From positions 1 through 14,100 of the forward strand of contig JAUWXM010000024.1 in assembly GCA_030616365.1 (NCBI GenBank): DNA of 14,100 nt, read 5' to 3'. The position numbers and the translations under genes were made by a program. The notes beneath the pieces were generated by a model, which was not told where the DNA came from, made no database searches, and was given only the letters and a program-made list of their open reading frames with translations. Source of the DNA: a bacterium (lineage in GTDB: Bacteria; UBP18; UBA7526). Within the stretch, counting starts at the first letter, position 1. The number at the start of each line of letters is the position of its first letter. Below are positions 7,052 through 13,706 of the stretch, piece by piece.

Positions 7052-8055
7052 CAGATTAGTTTTTTAATCTCCTTTTTGATCTCTTGGGCTATCTTGGGAT
7101 TCTTCTTTAAGAAGCTCCTCACCCCTTCTCTTCCCTGGCCGACCTTACTTTTCTTGTAAGAAAACCAAGCCCCGGATTTCTTGATAATTCCCTTTTCTAA
7201 ACCAAGATCGATGAGGCAGCCCTCTTTTGATATTCCCTTGCCATAGATGATGTCAAATTCCGCTCTCCTGAAAGGAGGGGCGACCTTGTTCTTGGCGATC
7301 TTGACTACTGTGCGATTACCAATGATATTCGGCCCCTCCTTTATGGGGCCGATCCTTCTGATATCCATTCTCACTGTGGAGTAGAACTTAAGCGCTCTTC
7401 CCCCCGGTGTGGTCTCGGGAGAACCATACATCACCCCGATCTTCATCCTTATCTGATTGATGAATATCACACAGGTCTTGGATTTTGAGATTACGGAGGT
7501 TAATTTCCTTAGCGCCTGTGACATGAGCCGGGCCTGCAGCCCTACCTGGGCATCCCCCATCTCTCCCTCAATCTCTGCCCGAGGAACCAGAGCGGCAACA
7601 GAATCAATGACAATGACATCAACGGCACCACTGCGAACCAGAGCCTCAGTAATCTCTAACGCCTGCTCCCCAGAGTCTGGCTGAGAAATTAAAAGATGAT
7701 CTAAATCCACTCCTAGCTCTTTGGCATAGGCCGGGTCCATGGCATGCTCCACATCGATGAATGCTGCCTCCCCTCCCATCTTCTGGGCCTCAGCGATGAT
7801 ATGTAGAGAAAGGGTAGTCTTTCCCCCTCCCTCTGTCCCAAAGAGTTCTATCACCCTCCCCCGGGGAACACCGCCGATGCCTAAGGCTAAATCAAGGGGC
7901 AGGGCTCCAGTAGGAATGGCCTCTATCTTCTCTAGCGGTCTTTCCTTAGTGAGGCGCATTATAGCCCCCCCTCCGTACTTCTTCTCAATCTGCTCTAAGG
8001 CTAAACCCAGTGCCTTCTCTCTCGCCCTTTCAATCTTCTCCTCTTTCTCAACCAT
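7051..8055 (-). CDS. recA: Recombinase RecA
   Basis: RecA is the DNA strand-exchange ATPase of homologous recombination and the SOS co-protease. The 334-residue length is normal for a RecA with a short tail. Visible landmarks are Walker A GTEGGGKT at 73-80, FIDVEHAMDPAYA at 99-111 with catalytic E103, LLISQPDSGEQALEI at 121-135, the Walker B strand VDVIVIDSVAALVP at 145-158, L1 EIEGEMGDAQVGLQARLMSQ at 161-180, and L2 with FINQIRMKIGVMYGSPETTP at 198-217. The Walker A loop differs from the near-universal GPESSGKT. No SOS box is seen; the gene lies inside an operon. The ATG at 8055 has a GGAGGG site 6 bases upstream. Upstream neighbour is the CsgG/TPR gene (12 bases away); downstream the epimerase overlaps by one base. 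Confidence 0.98.
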   Translation of the reverse strand: MVEKEEKIERAREKALGLALEQIEKKYGGGAIMRLTKERPLEKIEAIPTGALPLDLALGIGGVPRGRVIELFGTEGGGKTTLSLHIIAEAQKMGGEAAFIDVEHAMDPAYAKELGVDLDHLLISQPDSGEQALEITEALVRSGAVDVIVIDSVAALVPRAEIEGEMGDAQVGLQARLMSQALRKLTSVISKSKTCVIFINQIRMKIGVMYGSPETTPGGRALKFYSTVRMDIRRIGPIKEGPNIIGNRTVVKIAKNKVAPPFRRAEFDIIYGKGISKEGCLIDLGLEKGIIKKSGAWFSYKKSKVGQGREGVRSFLKKNPKIAQEIKKEIKKLI

Positions 8056-8078
8056 CTCATTCCCTCCTTATCTCATTC
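8054..8078 (-). repeat. Nine-base direct repeat flanking the recA ribosome site
   Basis: ATCTCATTC on the plus strand occurs at 8054-8062 and again at 8070-8078, 16 bases apart. In the mRNA one copy contains the stop codon of the CsgG/TPR gene and the other overlaps the recA start. The GGAGGG ribosome site (8062-8067) lies between. The 16-base offset is twice the 8-base period seen in the larger spacer arrays, so this may be a very short member of the same class, though two copies alone are weak evidence. Confidence 0.5.
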
Positions 8079-9870
8079 TTCTTTCTGTTAATCTTCTTAA
8101 GTATCTCTCCCTTCTCCTTTTTTGCTCGGCTATTTCTTTTGCCCTGCTCCCCTTTGTCCGGTCCAGAATGCTCCTTGCCCGAGAAGCAATCTGGCTATTT
8201 TTATCCGCCAAGCTGAGCGCCCTCTCTGCTTTAAGATAAGCAGTGCTTGCTAGGCCTCGGCGGTGATAACTTTCTCCTTCTTCAAGGTATTGTCTTGTCA
8301 GGGCCTTCACCATCTGTTCCCGAATCCCCTTCTCTTTATAAACTAAGGCCAGAATATAGTAGGCATCCTCACATAGAGAATCTAACTCTATTGCTTTTTT
8401 GAGCTCGATCATCGCCTCATCATAAAGGCCGTGAAGGTAATACCAGTTCCCGAGACCCAGATGAGCTTGGCTAGAACCAGGATCTAATCTTATTGCTTCC
8501 TTGAATTCGTACATTGCTTTCTGGTCCTCTCTTACTTCCATATAAACTAATCCCAAACAGGTGTGGGCATCTACCAATTTCGAATCCAGATTTATTGCTC
8601 TCTTCAACTCCTCTATAGCAAAGGGGTATTGGCCATACTTATAATAGGTAATCCCATATTTAAGATAGAAGGAAGCATCGGGCGGTCTTCTCTTATAGCG
8701 TTTCAACTCTCTCTGGGCTTTAGCAACTAATTCTTTGATCTCTTTCTCTTCTCTTATCTCCAGTGCTTTTTTGAGTAGTTCCAGCGCTTTTTGATACTCA
8801 TCCTGCTGATAATAGGTTATCCCCCTATTGCGATAGAGGATAAAGAGGGTATTCCTTATCTTCTTCTCCTTTTTACTCTTGAGGGCTAAGGCTTCTTCAT
8901 ATTCTGTAATGGTCTCTTCTTCTTTACCAACGCTTAAATAATAGTTCCCCAGTTGATAATGGGCCTCTGCAATTCTGGGATTAATTCTTATTACTTCCTT
9001 GAATTCTAAAGTAGCTAAGCCAGGGTAGCTCCTCTTCTGGTAGCGGAAGGCGAGCTCCCAATGGGCACGAATATCGTCTGGTCTCTTCTCTACTTCCCTC
9101 TCTAATTCACTTATACTCTTTTCCAGAAACTGAACCCCCGGGTAATCAGGAGTGATTTCGGTTGCCTTCTTAAGCTCTTCTATCGCCTCCCTATATTTGC
9201 CTTTCTTATAATAAAGAACCCCCAAGTTATTATAGGCATCAGCATAATGGGGGTCTATCTTTAAAGCCTTCTGATAGGAGAATATTGCCTGGTCATAGGT
9301 AGCTACATGGTCATCATAATCGCAGCCCTTGCTGAACCACTCATAGGCACTTAACTTATCTGTCGGCTTTCTCATAATGCGCTTCTTCACTTTAGTCTTC
9401 ACCCTGATCTCCAGGGTATCTGCGGTGGCAAAAGTCAAATGATCCTGCAACTTGAATATATCACTCAGACTTCCCGTGACCATGGTGGACTTCAGGATCC
9501 TTCCCGTCTCCACCTCTACCATGCGCGCTGTTATCCTAATCTCTTCATCAGATATCTGAAAAGCCCCCACTACCAGAAAATCAACATCCAATATCCGAGC
9601 AACCTTTTCATATAGTCCGGTCTCCATACGCATCCTTAAGTGCTCCAAAACTTTCCTTATCTCACTATGCTCCACTACCTCTAATTCACCGATCTCCTTG
9701 AGCTTATGAGTAAGGGTTTCAGCGATACCGATGGAAAGCCAGTCAATCCCCCTTTCCCCAGTCAGATTTCTAAAATCCATAACCGCCACTCTCTTCTTGG
9801 CAGCAGAGGCTGGAAAACTAATTAAAAGGAGTATGGAGATTAAAAGAATTAATAAAAATGGCTTCTTCAT
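8068..9870 (-). CDS. Exported CsgG/FlgO-like domain protein with multiple TPRs
   Basis: The 600-residue protein starts with a hydrophobic signal segment (about 4-22) ending FPASAA. Residues about 26-155 form a CsgG/FlgO/TolB-N-like domain: KRVAVMDFRNLTG, WLSIGIAETLTHKLKEI, then LDVDFLVVGAFQ and IRITARMVEVETGRIL, a block typical of this envelope-associated domain. From about 176 to 500 there are roughly seven or eight TPRs, for example at 209-242, 302-335, 400-433, 434-467 and 468-501, several with the DAYNNLGVLYYKKGKYREAI pattern. The C-terminus is basic and coiled-coil-like. It probably acts in the periplasm or at the outer membrane as a protein-interaction scaffold; no enzyme activity is apparent. 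Its ATG overlaps the protease-like gene's TGA (ATGA), so the two are translationally coupled and may work together. Specific function unknown. Confidence 0.8.
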   Translation of the reverse strand: MKKPFLLILLISILLLISFPASAAKKRVAVMDFRNLTGERGIDWLSIGIAETLTHKLKEIGELEVVEHSEIRKVLEHLRMRMETGLYEKVARILDVDFLVVGAFQISDEEIRITARMVEVETGRILKSTMVTGSLSDIFKLQDHLTFATADTLEIRVKTKVKKRIMRKPTDKLSAYEWFSKGCDYDDHVATYDQAIFSYQKALKIDPHYADAYNNLGVLYYKKGKYREAIEELKKATEITPDYPGVQFLEKSISELEREVEKRPDDIRAHWELAFRYQKRSYPGLATLEFKEVIRINPRIAEAHYQLGNYYLSVGKEEETITEYEEALALKSKKEKKIRNTLFILYRNRGITYYQQDEYQKALELLKKALEIREEKEIKELVAKAQRELKRYKRRPPDASFYLKYGITYYKYGQYPFAIEELKRAINLDSKLVDAHTCLGLVYMEVREDQKAMYEFKEAIRLDPGSSQAHLGLGNWYYLHGLYDEAMIELKKAIELDSLCEDAYYILALVYKEKGIREQMVKALTRQYLEEGESYHRRGLASTAYLKAERALSLADKNSQIASRARSILDRTKGSRAKEIAEQKRRRERYLRRLTERRMR

Positions 9871-11177
9871 CTCTCCTTTCTCTTCAATTCCGCGATGCGT
9901 TCTCGTGCCTTTTGGGCCCAGACGCTATCGGGATAGTTCTTAATAATCTTCTGGTACTCCCTGAGGGCCAAATCATACATCTTGTTCATCTCGTAGTTCT
10001 GGGCTAAGGAATAGAGGGCCCTTGCCTCGTCTTTAACTGCTACCCTTCTCTTGGCCTGACTAATCGCCTTCCGGGCTACAAATGGCTCCCCCTGAGCCAA
10101 AAACTTATGCCACTCTCTATCCAGTGCTTGATAATCTAAGTGGAAGACCTCTTCCAACGCCTTATCAATAGAGGTCCTCTCTCCCAGCTTTTCTAGGAGT
10201 TTACTTACTCCTTTCAGGCTATAGCGTCCTATGAGATACTTGGTAGCGGTATAGGCCTCATAGTAAGCCAGGTTTACCAGCTCTGTATCCCCTGTTTGGA
10301 ATAGGGGTGTTATTCGTTTTAAGGGAACGAGGGTATTTTCTTTCAGACTCTGAGTCAACACCTCCAATCTCTTCTCGTCCTTCTCCCGATCCTCTTCATA
10401 GCTTTTATCTTCATACCGGGCCAATCCCTCATGGAGCCAGGAAGGACAGTTATCCTTTGTCTTACCATGGATTACATGATGGGTATATTCATGGACCAGG
10501 GTGCGCTTAAAATGTTCTGCCTCGTCCAATTCTATGGATAGCGGTATTCGAATCTTACCATCATATATTCCCCCACTCCAGTAATGAGTATCAGTGACAT
10601 AGCGAAATTTTTCTTTAGAGGGGTAAATGATACATGCCGTCTTTTCTTGAGGATAATAACTTAAATCAGTACCCACCTTCTTATAGGCTTTCTCCAGGGC
10701 CTCCAAGATTTCAGGGGCTTCATATTCACTTTCCTCAGTCCCCTCAAATTTAAGGATAAAATGAGCGCTCTCTTTTTTTAAAAATTTACTTTCTATTTTT
10801 TCTTCTCGCTTCTTTCTACCTAATTTATTTCTATCTAATTTCTCTCTGGCCTTGACATCCAGGGGACTAATTTCAAGTAGCTTCTGGTAAGTCTCCTTTG
10901 CCTTTTGAGGCATGTTATTCTTAGTATAAGCAGTGGCTAACCAGTGATACACTCCAATCAGCCATTCCCTTACTTCCTCATCTTCAGAGACATCGTATTC
11001 ATCCTCAACCTCCTCTATAGCATCCTTAAACTCTTCAATAGCTTCTTCATATTTGCCCTTTTTCATATAAGCTATCCCATCCGCTACATCATCAGCTACA
11101 TCAGCCTGAAGAGGTAAGGATAATAGGCCAAAAACTAAGATAAGGAAAAACACAAGGAATCTTTTTTGGTTCATCAT
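9867..11177 (-). CDS. Exported TPR protein with peptidase MA-like HExxH metalloprotease domain
   Basis: The 436-residue protein has a signal peptide (about 6-25, ending LPLQA). An N-terminal TPR region covers about 29-115 and includes GKYEEAIEEFKDAIEE and TKNNMPQKAKETYQKLLEI. A charged linker leads to a gluzincin-type domain with VHEYTHHVIHG at 228-238 (H229/H233 zinc ligands, E230 catalytic) and a downstream SWLHEGLARYED at 246-257, where E250 is the likely third ligand. That matches the peptidase MA-like superfamily. A C-terminal repeat (about 383-436) has the pattern ARALYSLAQNYEMNKMYDLA and resembles a TPR/YbgF-type segment. It is probably a periplasmic or surface zinc peptidase or a peptidase-derived scaffold; all expected catalytic residues are present. 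The gene is coupled by ATGA overlaps to thpR before it and the CsgG/TPR gene after it. Substrate unknown. Confidence 0.82.
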   Translation of the reverse strand: MMNQKRFLVFFLILVFGLLSLPLQADVADDVADGIAYMKKGKYEEAIEEFKDAIEEVEDEYDVSEDEEVREWLIGVYHWLATAYTKNNMPQKAKETYQKLLEISPLDVKAREKLDRNKLGRKKREEKIESKFLKKESAHFILKFEGTEESEYEAPEILEALEKAYKKVGTDLSYYPQEKTACIIYPSKEKFRYVTDTHYWSGGIYDGKIRIPLSIELDEAEHFKRTLVHEYTHHVIHGKTKDNCPSWLHEGLARYEDKSYEEDREKDEKRLEVLTQSLKENTLVPLKRITPLFQTGDTELVNLAYYEAYTATKYLIGRYSLKGVSKLLEKLGERTSIDKALEEVFHLDYQALDREWHKFLAQGEPFVARKAISQAKRRVAVKDEARALYSLAQNYEMNKMYDLALREYQKIIKNYPDSVWAQKARERIAELKRKER

Positions 11178-11752
11178 TCTTCTTCACTCCTTAGATTTAT
11201 CTCTTCCAATGTAGTATAGACCGGGCCCTGAGGTCTTAATTCACTCTTCACAATGGATATCTTAGCTACTCCCATGTTTCCCAGGTTAGTGACCCTATTT
11301 TTAGTAAGAATCTCTGTTAATCTCTCTCTTCCATTGAGAGACTTCATTCTCCCCAGTGTGAGGTGAGGGCTGAATTTTCTCTTCTCTCTATCAAAACCGA
11401 TCTTGGCTAGGTTCTCTTCTATATTAAAGGCTATTCTTTTTAATTCTTCTTTTCCCTTATCTATTCCCACCCAGATTACTCTGGGATACTTTATCTTGGG
11501 AAAAGCACCCAGGCCAGAGACACTTATCTCAAAGGGGGCAAAGGGTTCCATGGTTTCTCTCGTAACTATTTTCACCTTCTCTAATTCCTCTGGGGTAATG
11601 TGACCTAAGAACTTCAGGGTGAGATGGATATTCTCTGGCTTCACCCATTTAACCTGAGCACTGGTTTTCTTTAATTCTTCCTGTAGCTTACTAATATTCG
11701 ATAATATCTCTGGGGTCAGCTTTATCGCAATGAATGTCCTGATCTTCTCCAC
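11174..11752 (-). CDS. thpR: RNA 2',3'-cyclic phosphodiesterase (2H/LigT family)
   Basis: At 192 residues it has the normal length of the LigT/ThpR family. The start RTFIAIKLTPEI is characteristic, and both HxTx catalytic motifs are present: HLTL at 43-46 (within IHLTLKFLGHI) and HLTL at 130-133 (within FSPHLTLGRMKS). The family hydrolyses 2',3'-cyclic phosphate RNA ends to 2'-phosphate and can ligate tRNA halves in vitro; its physiological role is poorly defined. The start is GTG at 11752 with GGAG 5 bases upstream, next to the edge of the inverted heptamer array. The stop overlaps the start of the protease-like gene (ATGA). Position between cinA and recA is a known conserved neighbourhood in several bacterial phyla. 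Confidence 0.93.
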   Translation of the reverse strand: MEKIRTFIAIKLTPEILSNISKLQEELKKTSAQVKWVKPENIHLTLKFLGHITPEELEKVKIVTRETMEPFAPFEISVSGLGAFPKIKYPRVIWVGIDKGKEELKRIAFNIEENLAKIGFDREKRKFSPHLTLGRMKSLNGRERLTEILTKNRVTNLGNMGVAKISIVKSELRPQGPVYTTLEEINLRSEEE

Positions 11753-11757
11753 ACTTA

Positions 11758-11761
11758 CTCC
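11758..11761 (-). promoter_or_regulatory. Ribosome binding site supporting the GTG start of thpR
   Basis: GGAG on the minus strand sits 5 bases before the GTG at 11752, in the same TTGGAGTAAGT context as the GT4 gene start. It touches the edge of the heptamer array, so the hairpin predicted from that array would lie directly upstream of the ribosome site. Confidence 0.6.
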
Positions 11762-11838
11762 AAATAGTTTACAGTAACCAGTTAACAGTTTACAGCAAAA
11801 TTAATTACTGGTTACTGTTCGCTGGTTACTGGTTACTT
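11761..11838 (-). repeat. Inverted heptamer array (5 + 5 units) between cinA and thpR
   Basis: Five 7-base units on the plus strand (11761-11795, such as TTTACAG twice, TAACCAG and TTAACAG) are followed by an 8-base centre (11796-11803). Then come five units in opposite orientation (11804-11838, such as ATTACTG, GTTACTG twice, TTCGCTG, GTTACTT). Left units end in AG in all five; right units carry CT at the matching place in all five. The array fills the whole spacer. Its right edge contains the cinA stop codon (11833-11835) and the last codon; its left edge abuts the thpR ribosome site. Confidence 0.82.
11771..11818 (-). other. Perfect 12-bp inverted repeat (potential RNA hairpin)
   Basis: ACAGTAACCAGT at 11771-11782 is the exact reverse complement of ACTGGTTACTGT at 11807-11818, with 24 bases between. 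In the cinA-thpR transcript this would form a 12-bp stem. No U-run follows, so it is not a standard intrinsic terminator. Because the flanking units are near copies, several alternative pairing registers are possible. Confidence 0.75.
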
Positions 11839-13071
11839 TAGTAAATGTCTTCTCACCATATTTAAAGCAGTATTGGCTGCCTTGGCCTTGATTACCCCTC
11901 TTGCTCCCCGGAACTTGAACTCTTTTACCTCTATCTTATTCTTATGGGCCAGAGCAATATAGACTAGACCAATGGGTTTTTCTTCTGTGGCACCGGTAGG
12001 ACCAGCGATGCCGGTAATTCCCAATCCAAAGTCTGACCTGGCAATCTTCTTTATCCCCTTCGCCATTTCAAGCGCTACTCTTTCACTCACCGCCCCATAC
12101 TTCTCCAGAGTGGTCTTCTTTACTCCCAACCGATCTCTCTTTATCCTATTGTTATAAGCCACTACGCTTCCCAGAAAATAATTGGAGGAACCAGGAACAT
12201 TGGTCAATCTATGGGAAATAAGTCCCCCGGTACAGGACTCGGCAACTGCAATGGTCTTCTTGCGCATATATAGTAAATATCCCACGACCTCTTCCAAGGT
12301 CTGCTTGCTCGTCCCGAAGATATAGTTTCCCAAGCGTTTGCTGATTCTTTTCTCTATCCCGGTATTCAGCTTCTCTGCTATTTTCTCATCCCCGGCCTTT
12401 GCTATTAATCTAATATCGACGATATTCTCATGGGCCAAGAGAAAGACTTGGGGGTTCTTGCTCCTCTTCATAATATCCTTCAGTTTTTCTGCCACCTTTG
12501 ATTCTAGAAGGCCGGTAGTACGCAGAATGAGGGATTTAATGACCTCTCTTACTTTGAACCTTTCCTTGAGGTAAGGGAGGGTTTCTTCTTCAAACATGGG
12601 AACCAGCTCATTGTATGGGCCAGGGAGGGCAATGATTATCCTGTTCCTGGTTTCTAAAATGAAGCCTGGAGCAATACCTACTCTGTTTTTCAGGGGATGA
12701 GAATCCCTGGGGAGGAAGGCCTGCTTTATATTATCCGAAGGCATAGGCTTCCTCTCCTCTTTGAACTTCCCCTCAATCTCAGAAAGGATCTCCTCATTGA
12801 GAATCAGTTGCTCCTCTACTGCTTTGGCGATTACTTTCTTAGTAATATCATCCGGCGTGGGGCCCAGTCCTCCAATAGTGATTACCATTTTAACCCGCCT
12901 CAAAGCTTCTTCTAAGGAAGAGGCGATGTCTTTCTCGTCATCCCCGACGGTGATCTCTCTTTCAACCTCTATTCCTATTTCGGTCAACCTTTTAGCAAGA
13001 TAGGGAGTATCGGTATCTATTATTTCGCCGAGGAGATGTTCAGATCCAATAGAGATTATCTCAGCATTCAT
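11833..13071 (-). CDS. cinA: CinA family protein (MoCF-like domain plus NMN amidohydrolase-type domain)
   Basis: Two domains are visible. The N-terminal MoeA/MogA-like part begins AEIISIGSEHLLGEIIDTD and holds the ITIGGLGPTPDDIT signature at 64-77 and ALPGPYNEL at 148-156; in characterised CinA proteins this half is an ADP-ribose pyrophosphatase. The C-terminal CinA domain has VAESCTGGLISHRL at 276-289, LGSVVAYNN at 300-308 and LGITGIAGPTGATEEKPIGL at 350-369; it deamidates nicotinamide mononucleotide. The total is about 412 residues, the usual two-domain length. I prefer the ATG at 13071, with AGGTGAT 4 bases upstream and a start right at the conserved strand; a GTG at 13080 would add three residues. 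Both flanking spacers are inverted micro-repeat arrays, and the stop codon lies in one of them. Confidence 0.95.
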   Translation of the reverse strand: MNAEIISIGSEHLLGEIIDTDTPYLAKRLTEIGIEVEREITVGDDEKDIASSLEEALRRVKMVITIGGLGPTPDDITKKVIAKAVEEQLILNEEILSEIEGKFKEERKPMPSDNIKQAFLPRDSHPLKNRVGIAPGFILETRNRIIIALPGPYNELVPMFEEETLPYLKERFKVREVIKSLILRTTGLLESKVAEKLKDIMKRSKNPQVFLLAHENIVDIRLIAKAGDEKIAEKLNTGIEKRISKRLGNYIFGTSKQTLEEVVGYLLYMRKKTIAVAESCTGGLISHRLTNVPGSSNYFLGSVVAYNNRIKRDRLGVKKTTLEKYGAVSERVALEMAKGIKKIARSDFGLGITGIAGPTGATEEKPIGLVYIALAHKNKIEVKEFKFRGARGVIKAKAANTALNMVRRHLLK

Positions 13072-13096
13072 TCCTATCACCTATAAGGAGATATCG

Positions 13097-13183
13097 GTTA
13101 GCTTGTTGGCCAGTTACCCAGTTGGCCAGTTAAAACAGAAAAAACTGGTAAACTGGTAAACCGGAAAACTGGTTAACTATTTA
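13097..13183 (-). repeat. Inverted octamer array (5 + 5 units) between pgpA and cinA
   Basis: Five 8-base units on the plus strand (13097-13136; GTTGGCCA twice, GTTACCCA, GTTAGCTT, GTTAAAAC) are followed by a 7-base centre (13137-13143). Five oppositely oriented units follow (13144-13183; ACTGGTAA twice, ACCGGAAA, ACTGGTTA, ACTATTTA). Left units start GTT in all five; right units start AC in all five. The last unit contains the pgpA stop codon (13181-13183). The array occupies most of the 100-base spacer and has the same 5-centre-5 plan as the array on the other side of cinA. Confidence 0.83.
13110..13164 (-). other. Imperfect hairpin of three stacked 6-bp helices
   Basis: CCAGTT at 13126-13131 pairs with AACTGG at 13143-13148 around an 11-base loop. 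CCAGTT at 13118-13123 pairs with AACTGG at 13151-13156. CCAGTT at 13110-13115 pairs with AACCGG at 13159-13164, with one G-U wobble in the minus-sense RNA. Two-base mismatched bulges separate the helices. No U-run follows, so it is not a standard terminator. Confidence 0.65.
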
Positions 13184-13630
13184 AACAAATTGTCTAATTA
13201 TCTGCATGATTAGATTGGCATAGACCCCGGCCAAGAGGTCATCGCACATCACTCCCCAGCCGCCGGGCAGCTTCTCCAATCTTCTTAAGGGGAAGGGCTT
13301 CAGGATATCAATCACTCGAAAGACCAGGAAGACAACGACAATGAACTTGAATCTGAGGGGAATTAGAAACATAGCGATTAAAAAGCCGACAATCTCGTCA
13401 ATGACAATTCTCTTACTATCCTTCTCCTTGAAGAAGTAGATGGTGGCCTTATTCGAGATCCATATTCCGAAGAAGGCGAGGGCAATGAGAATCAAAAGAT
13501 AAGGAAGCCAGGAAAGACGATACATCCCGAGATAGATAATGACCCCAATAAGACTCCCTGCAGTTCCCGGAGCAATAGGAGTATAGCCAGTATAGAATCC
13601 AGTTGCCAGAAATTTAACTAACCACCTCAT
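13181..13630 (-). CDS. pgpA: Phosphatidylglycerophosphatase A
   Basis: PgpA dephosphorylates phosphatidylglycerophosphate to phosphatidylglycerol, the step after PgsA, which is encoded just upstream. The 149-residue protein shows the family motifs TPIAPGTAGSLIG at 17-29, RIVIDEIVGFLIA at 74-86 (acidic D78/E79), FRVIDILKPFPLRRLEKL at 104-121 and GGWGVMCDDLLAG at 123-135. Hydrophobic segments around 28-58, 82-108 and 134-145 fit an inner-membrane enzyme. The ATG at 13630 lies 37 bases after the pgsA stop; a GGAGG sequence sits about 13 bases upstream, farther than usual, with GAGAAG directly before the ATG. The TAA stop is embedded in the final unit of the octamer array. Confidence 0.95.
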   Translation of the reverse strand: MRWLVKFLATGFYTGYTPIAPGTAGSLIGVIIYLGMYRLSWLPYLLILIALAFFGIWISNKATIYFFKEKDSKRIVIDEIVGFLIAMFLIPLRFKFIVVVFLVFRVIDILKPFPLRRLEKLPGGWGVMCDDLLAGVYANLIMQIIRQFV

Positions 13631-13660
13631 CTTCTCTGTTTATTTCCTCCTCATTTTTTC

Positions 13661-13706
13661 TTCTCGTTTATTCGCGATAATTCGCGTTCTTTTTTAATTC
13701 GCGTTT
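13661..13706 (-). repeat. TTCGCG-type degenerate decamer array at the pgsA 3' end
   Basis: On the plus strand the units TTCTCGTTTA, TTCGCGATAA and TTCGCGTTCT follow one another, then a 7-base interruption and TTCGCGTTTA. ATTCGCG occurs exactly at 13670-13676, 13680-13686 and 13697-13703. The array covers the pgsA stop codon (13668-13670) and encodes its last dozen residues, including part of an ELKKNANYRE tail that is charged and looks unlike the membrane domain before it. It is shorter and less regular than the other three arrays. Confidence 0.6.

Noticed and set aside
8055..8140. SOS (LexA) box upstream of recA
   Set aside because: Neither the E. coli-type CTGT-N8-ACAG nor the Gram-positive GAAC-N4-GTTC palindrome is seen; recA appears to be transcribed from within the operon.
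7739..8239. Plus-strand open frame of 166 codons opposite recA and the CsgG/TPR gene
   Set aside because: It lies antisense to two well-supported genes, spans their junction and shows no family motif; it is a shadow of their codon bias.
11761..11838. Intrinsic terminator or CRISPR-like array
   Set aside because: The stem has no U-run after it on the transcribed strand. The units are 7 bases, degenerate and without unique spacers, so neither a Rho-independent terminator nor a CRISPR array fits.
13097..13183. Operator or attachment site
   Set aside because: The inverted symmetry could suggest a protein-binding site, but it is made of many short tandem units, and the same design recurs on the other side of cinA. 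No integrase or regulator is nearby.
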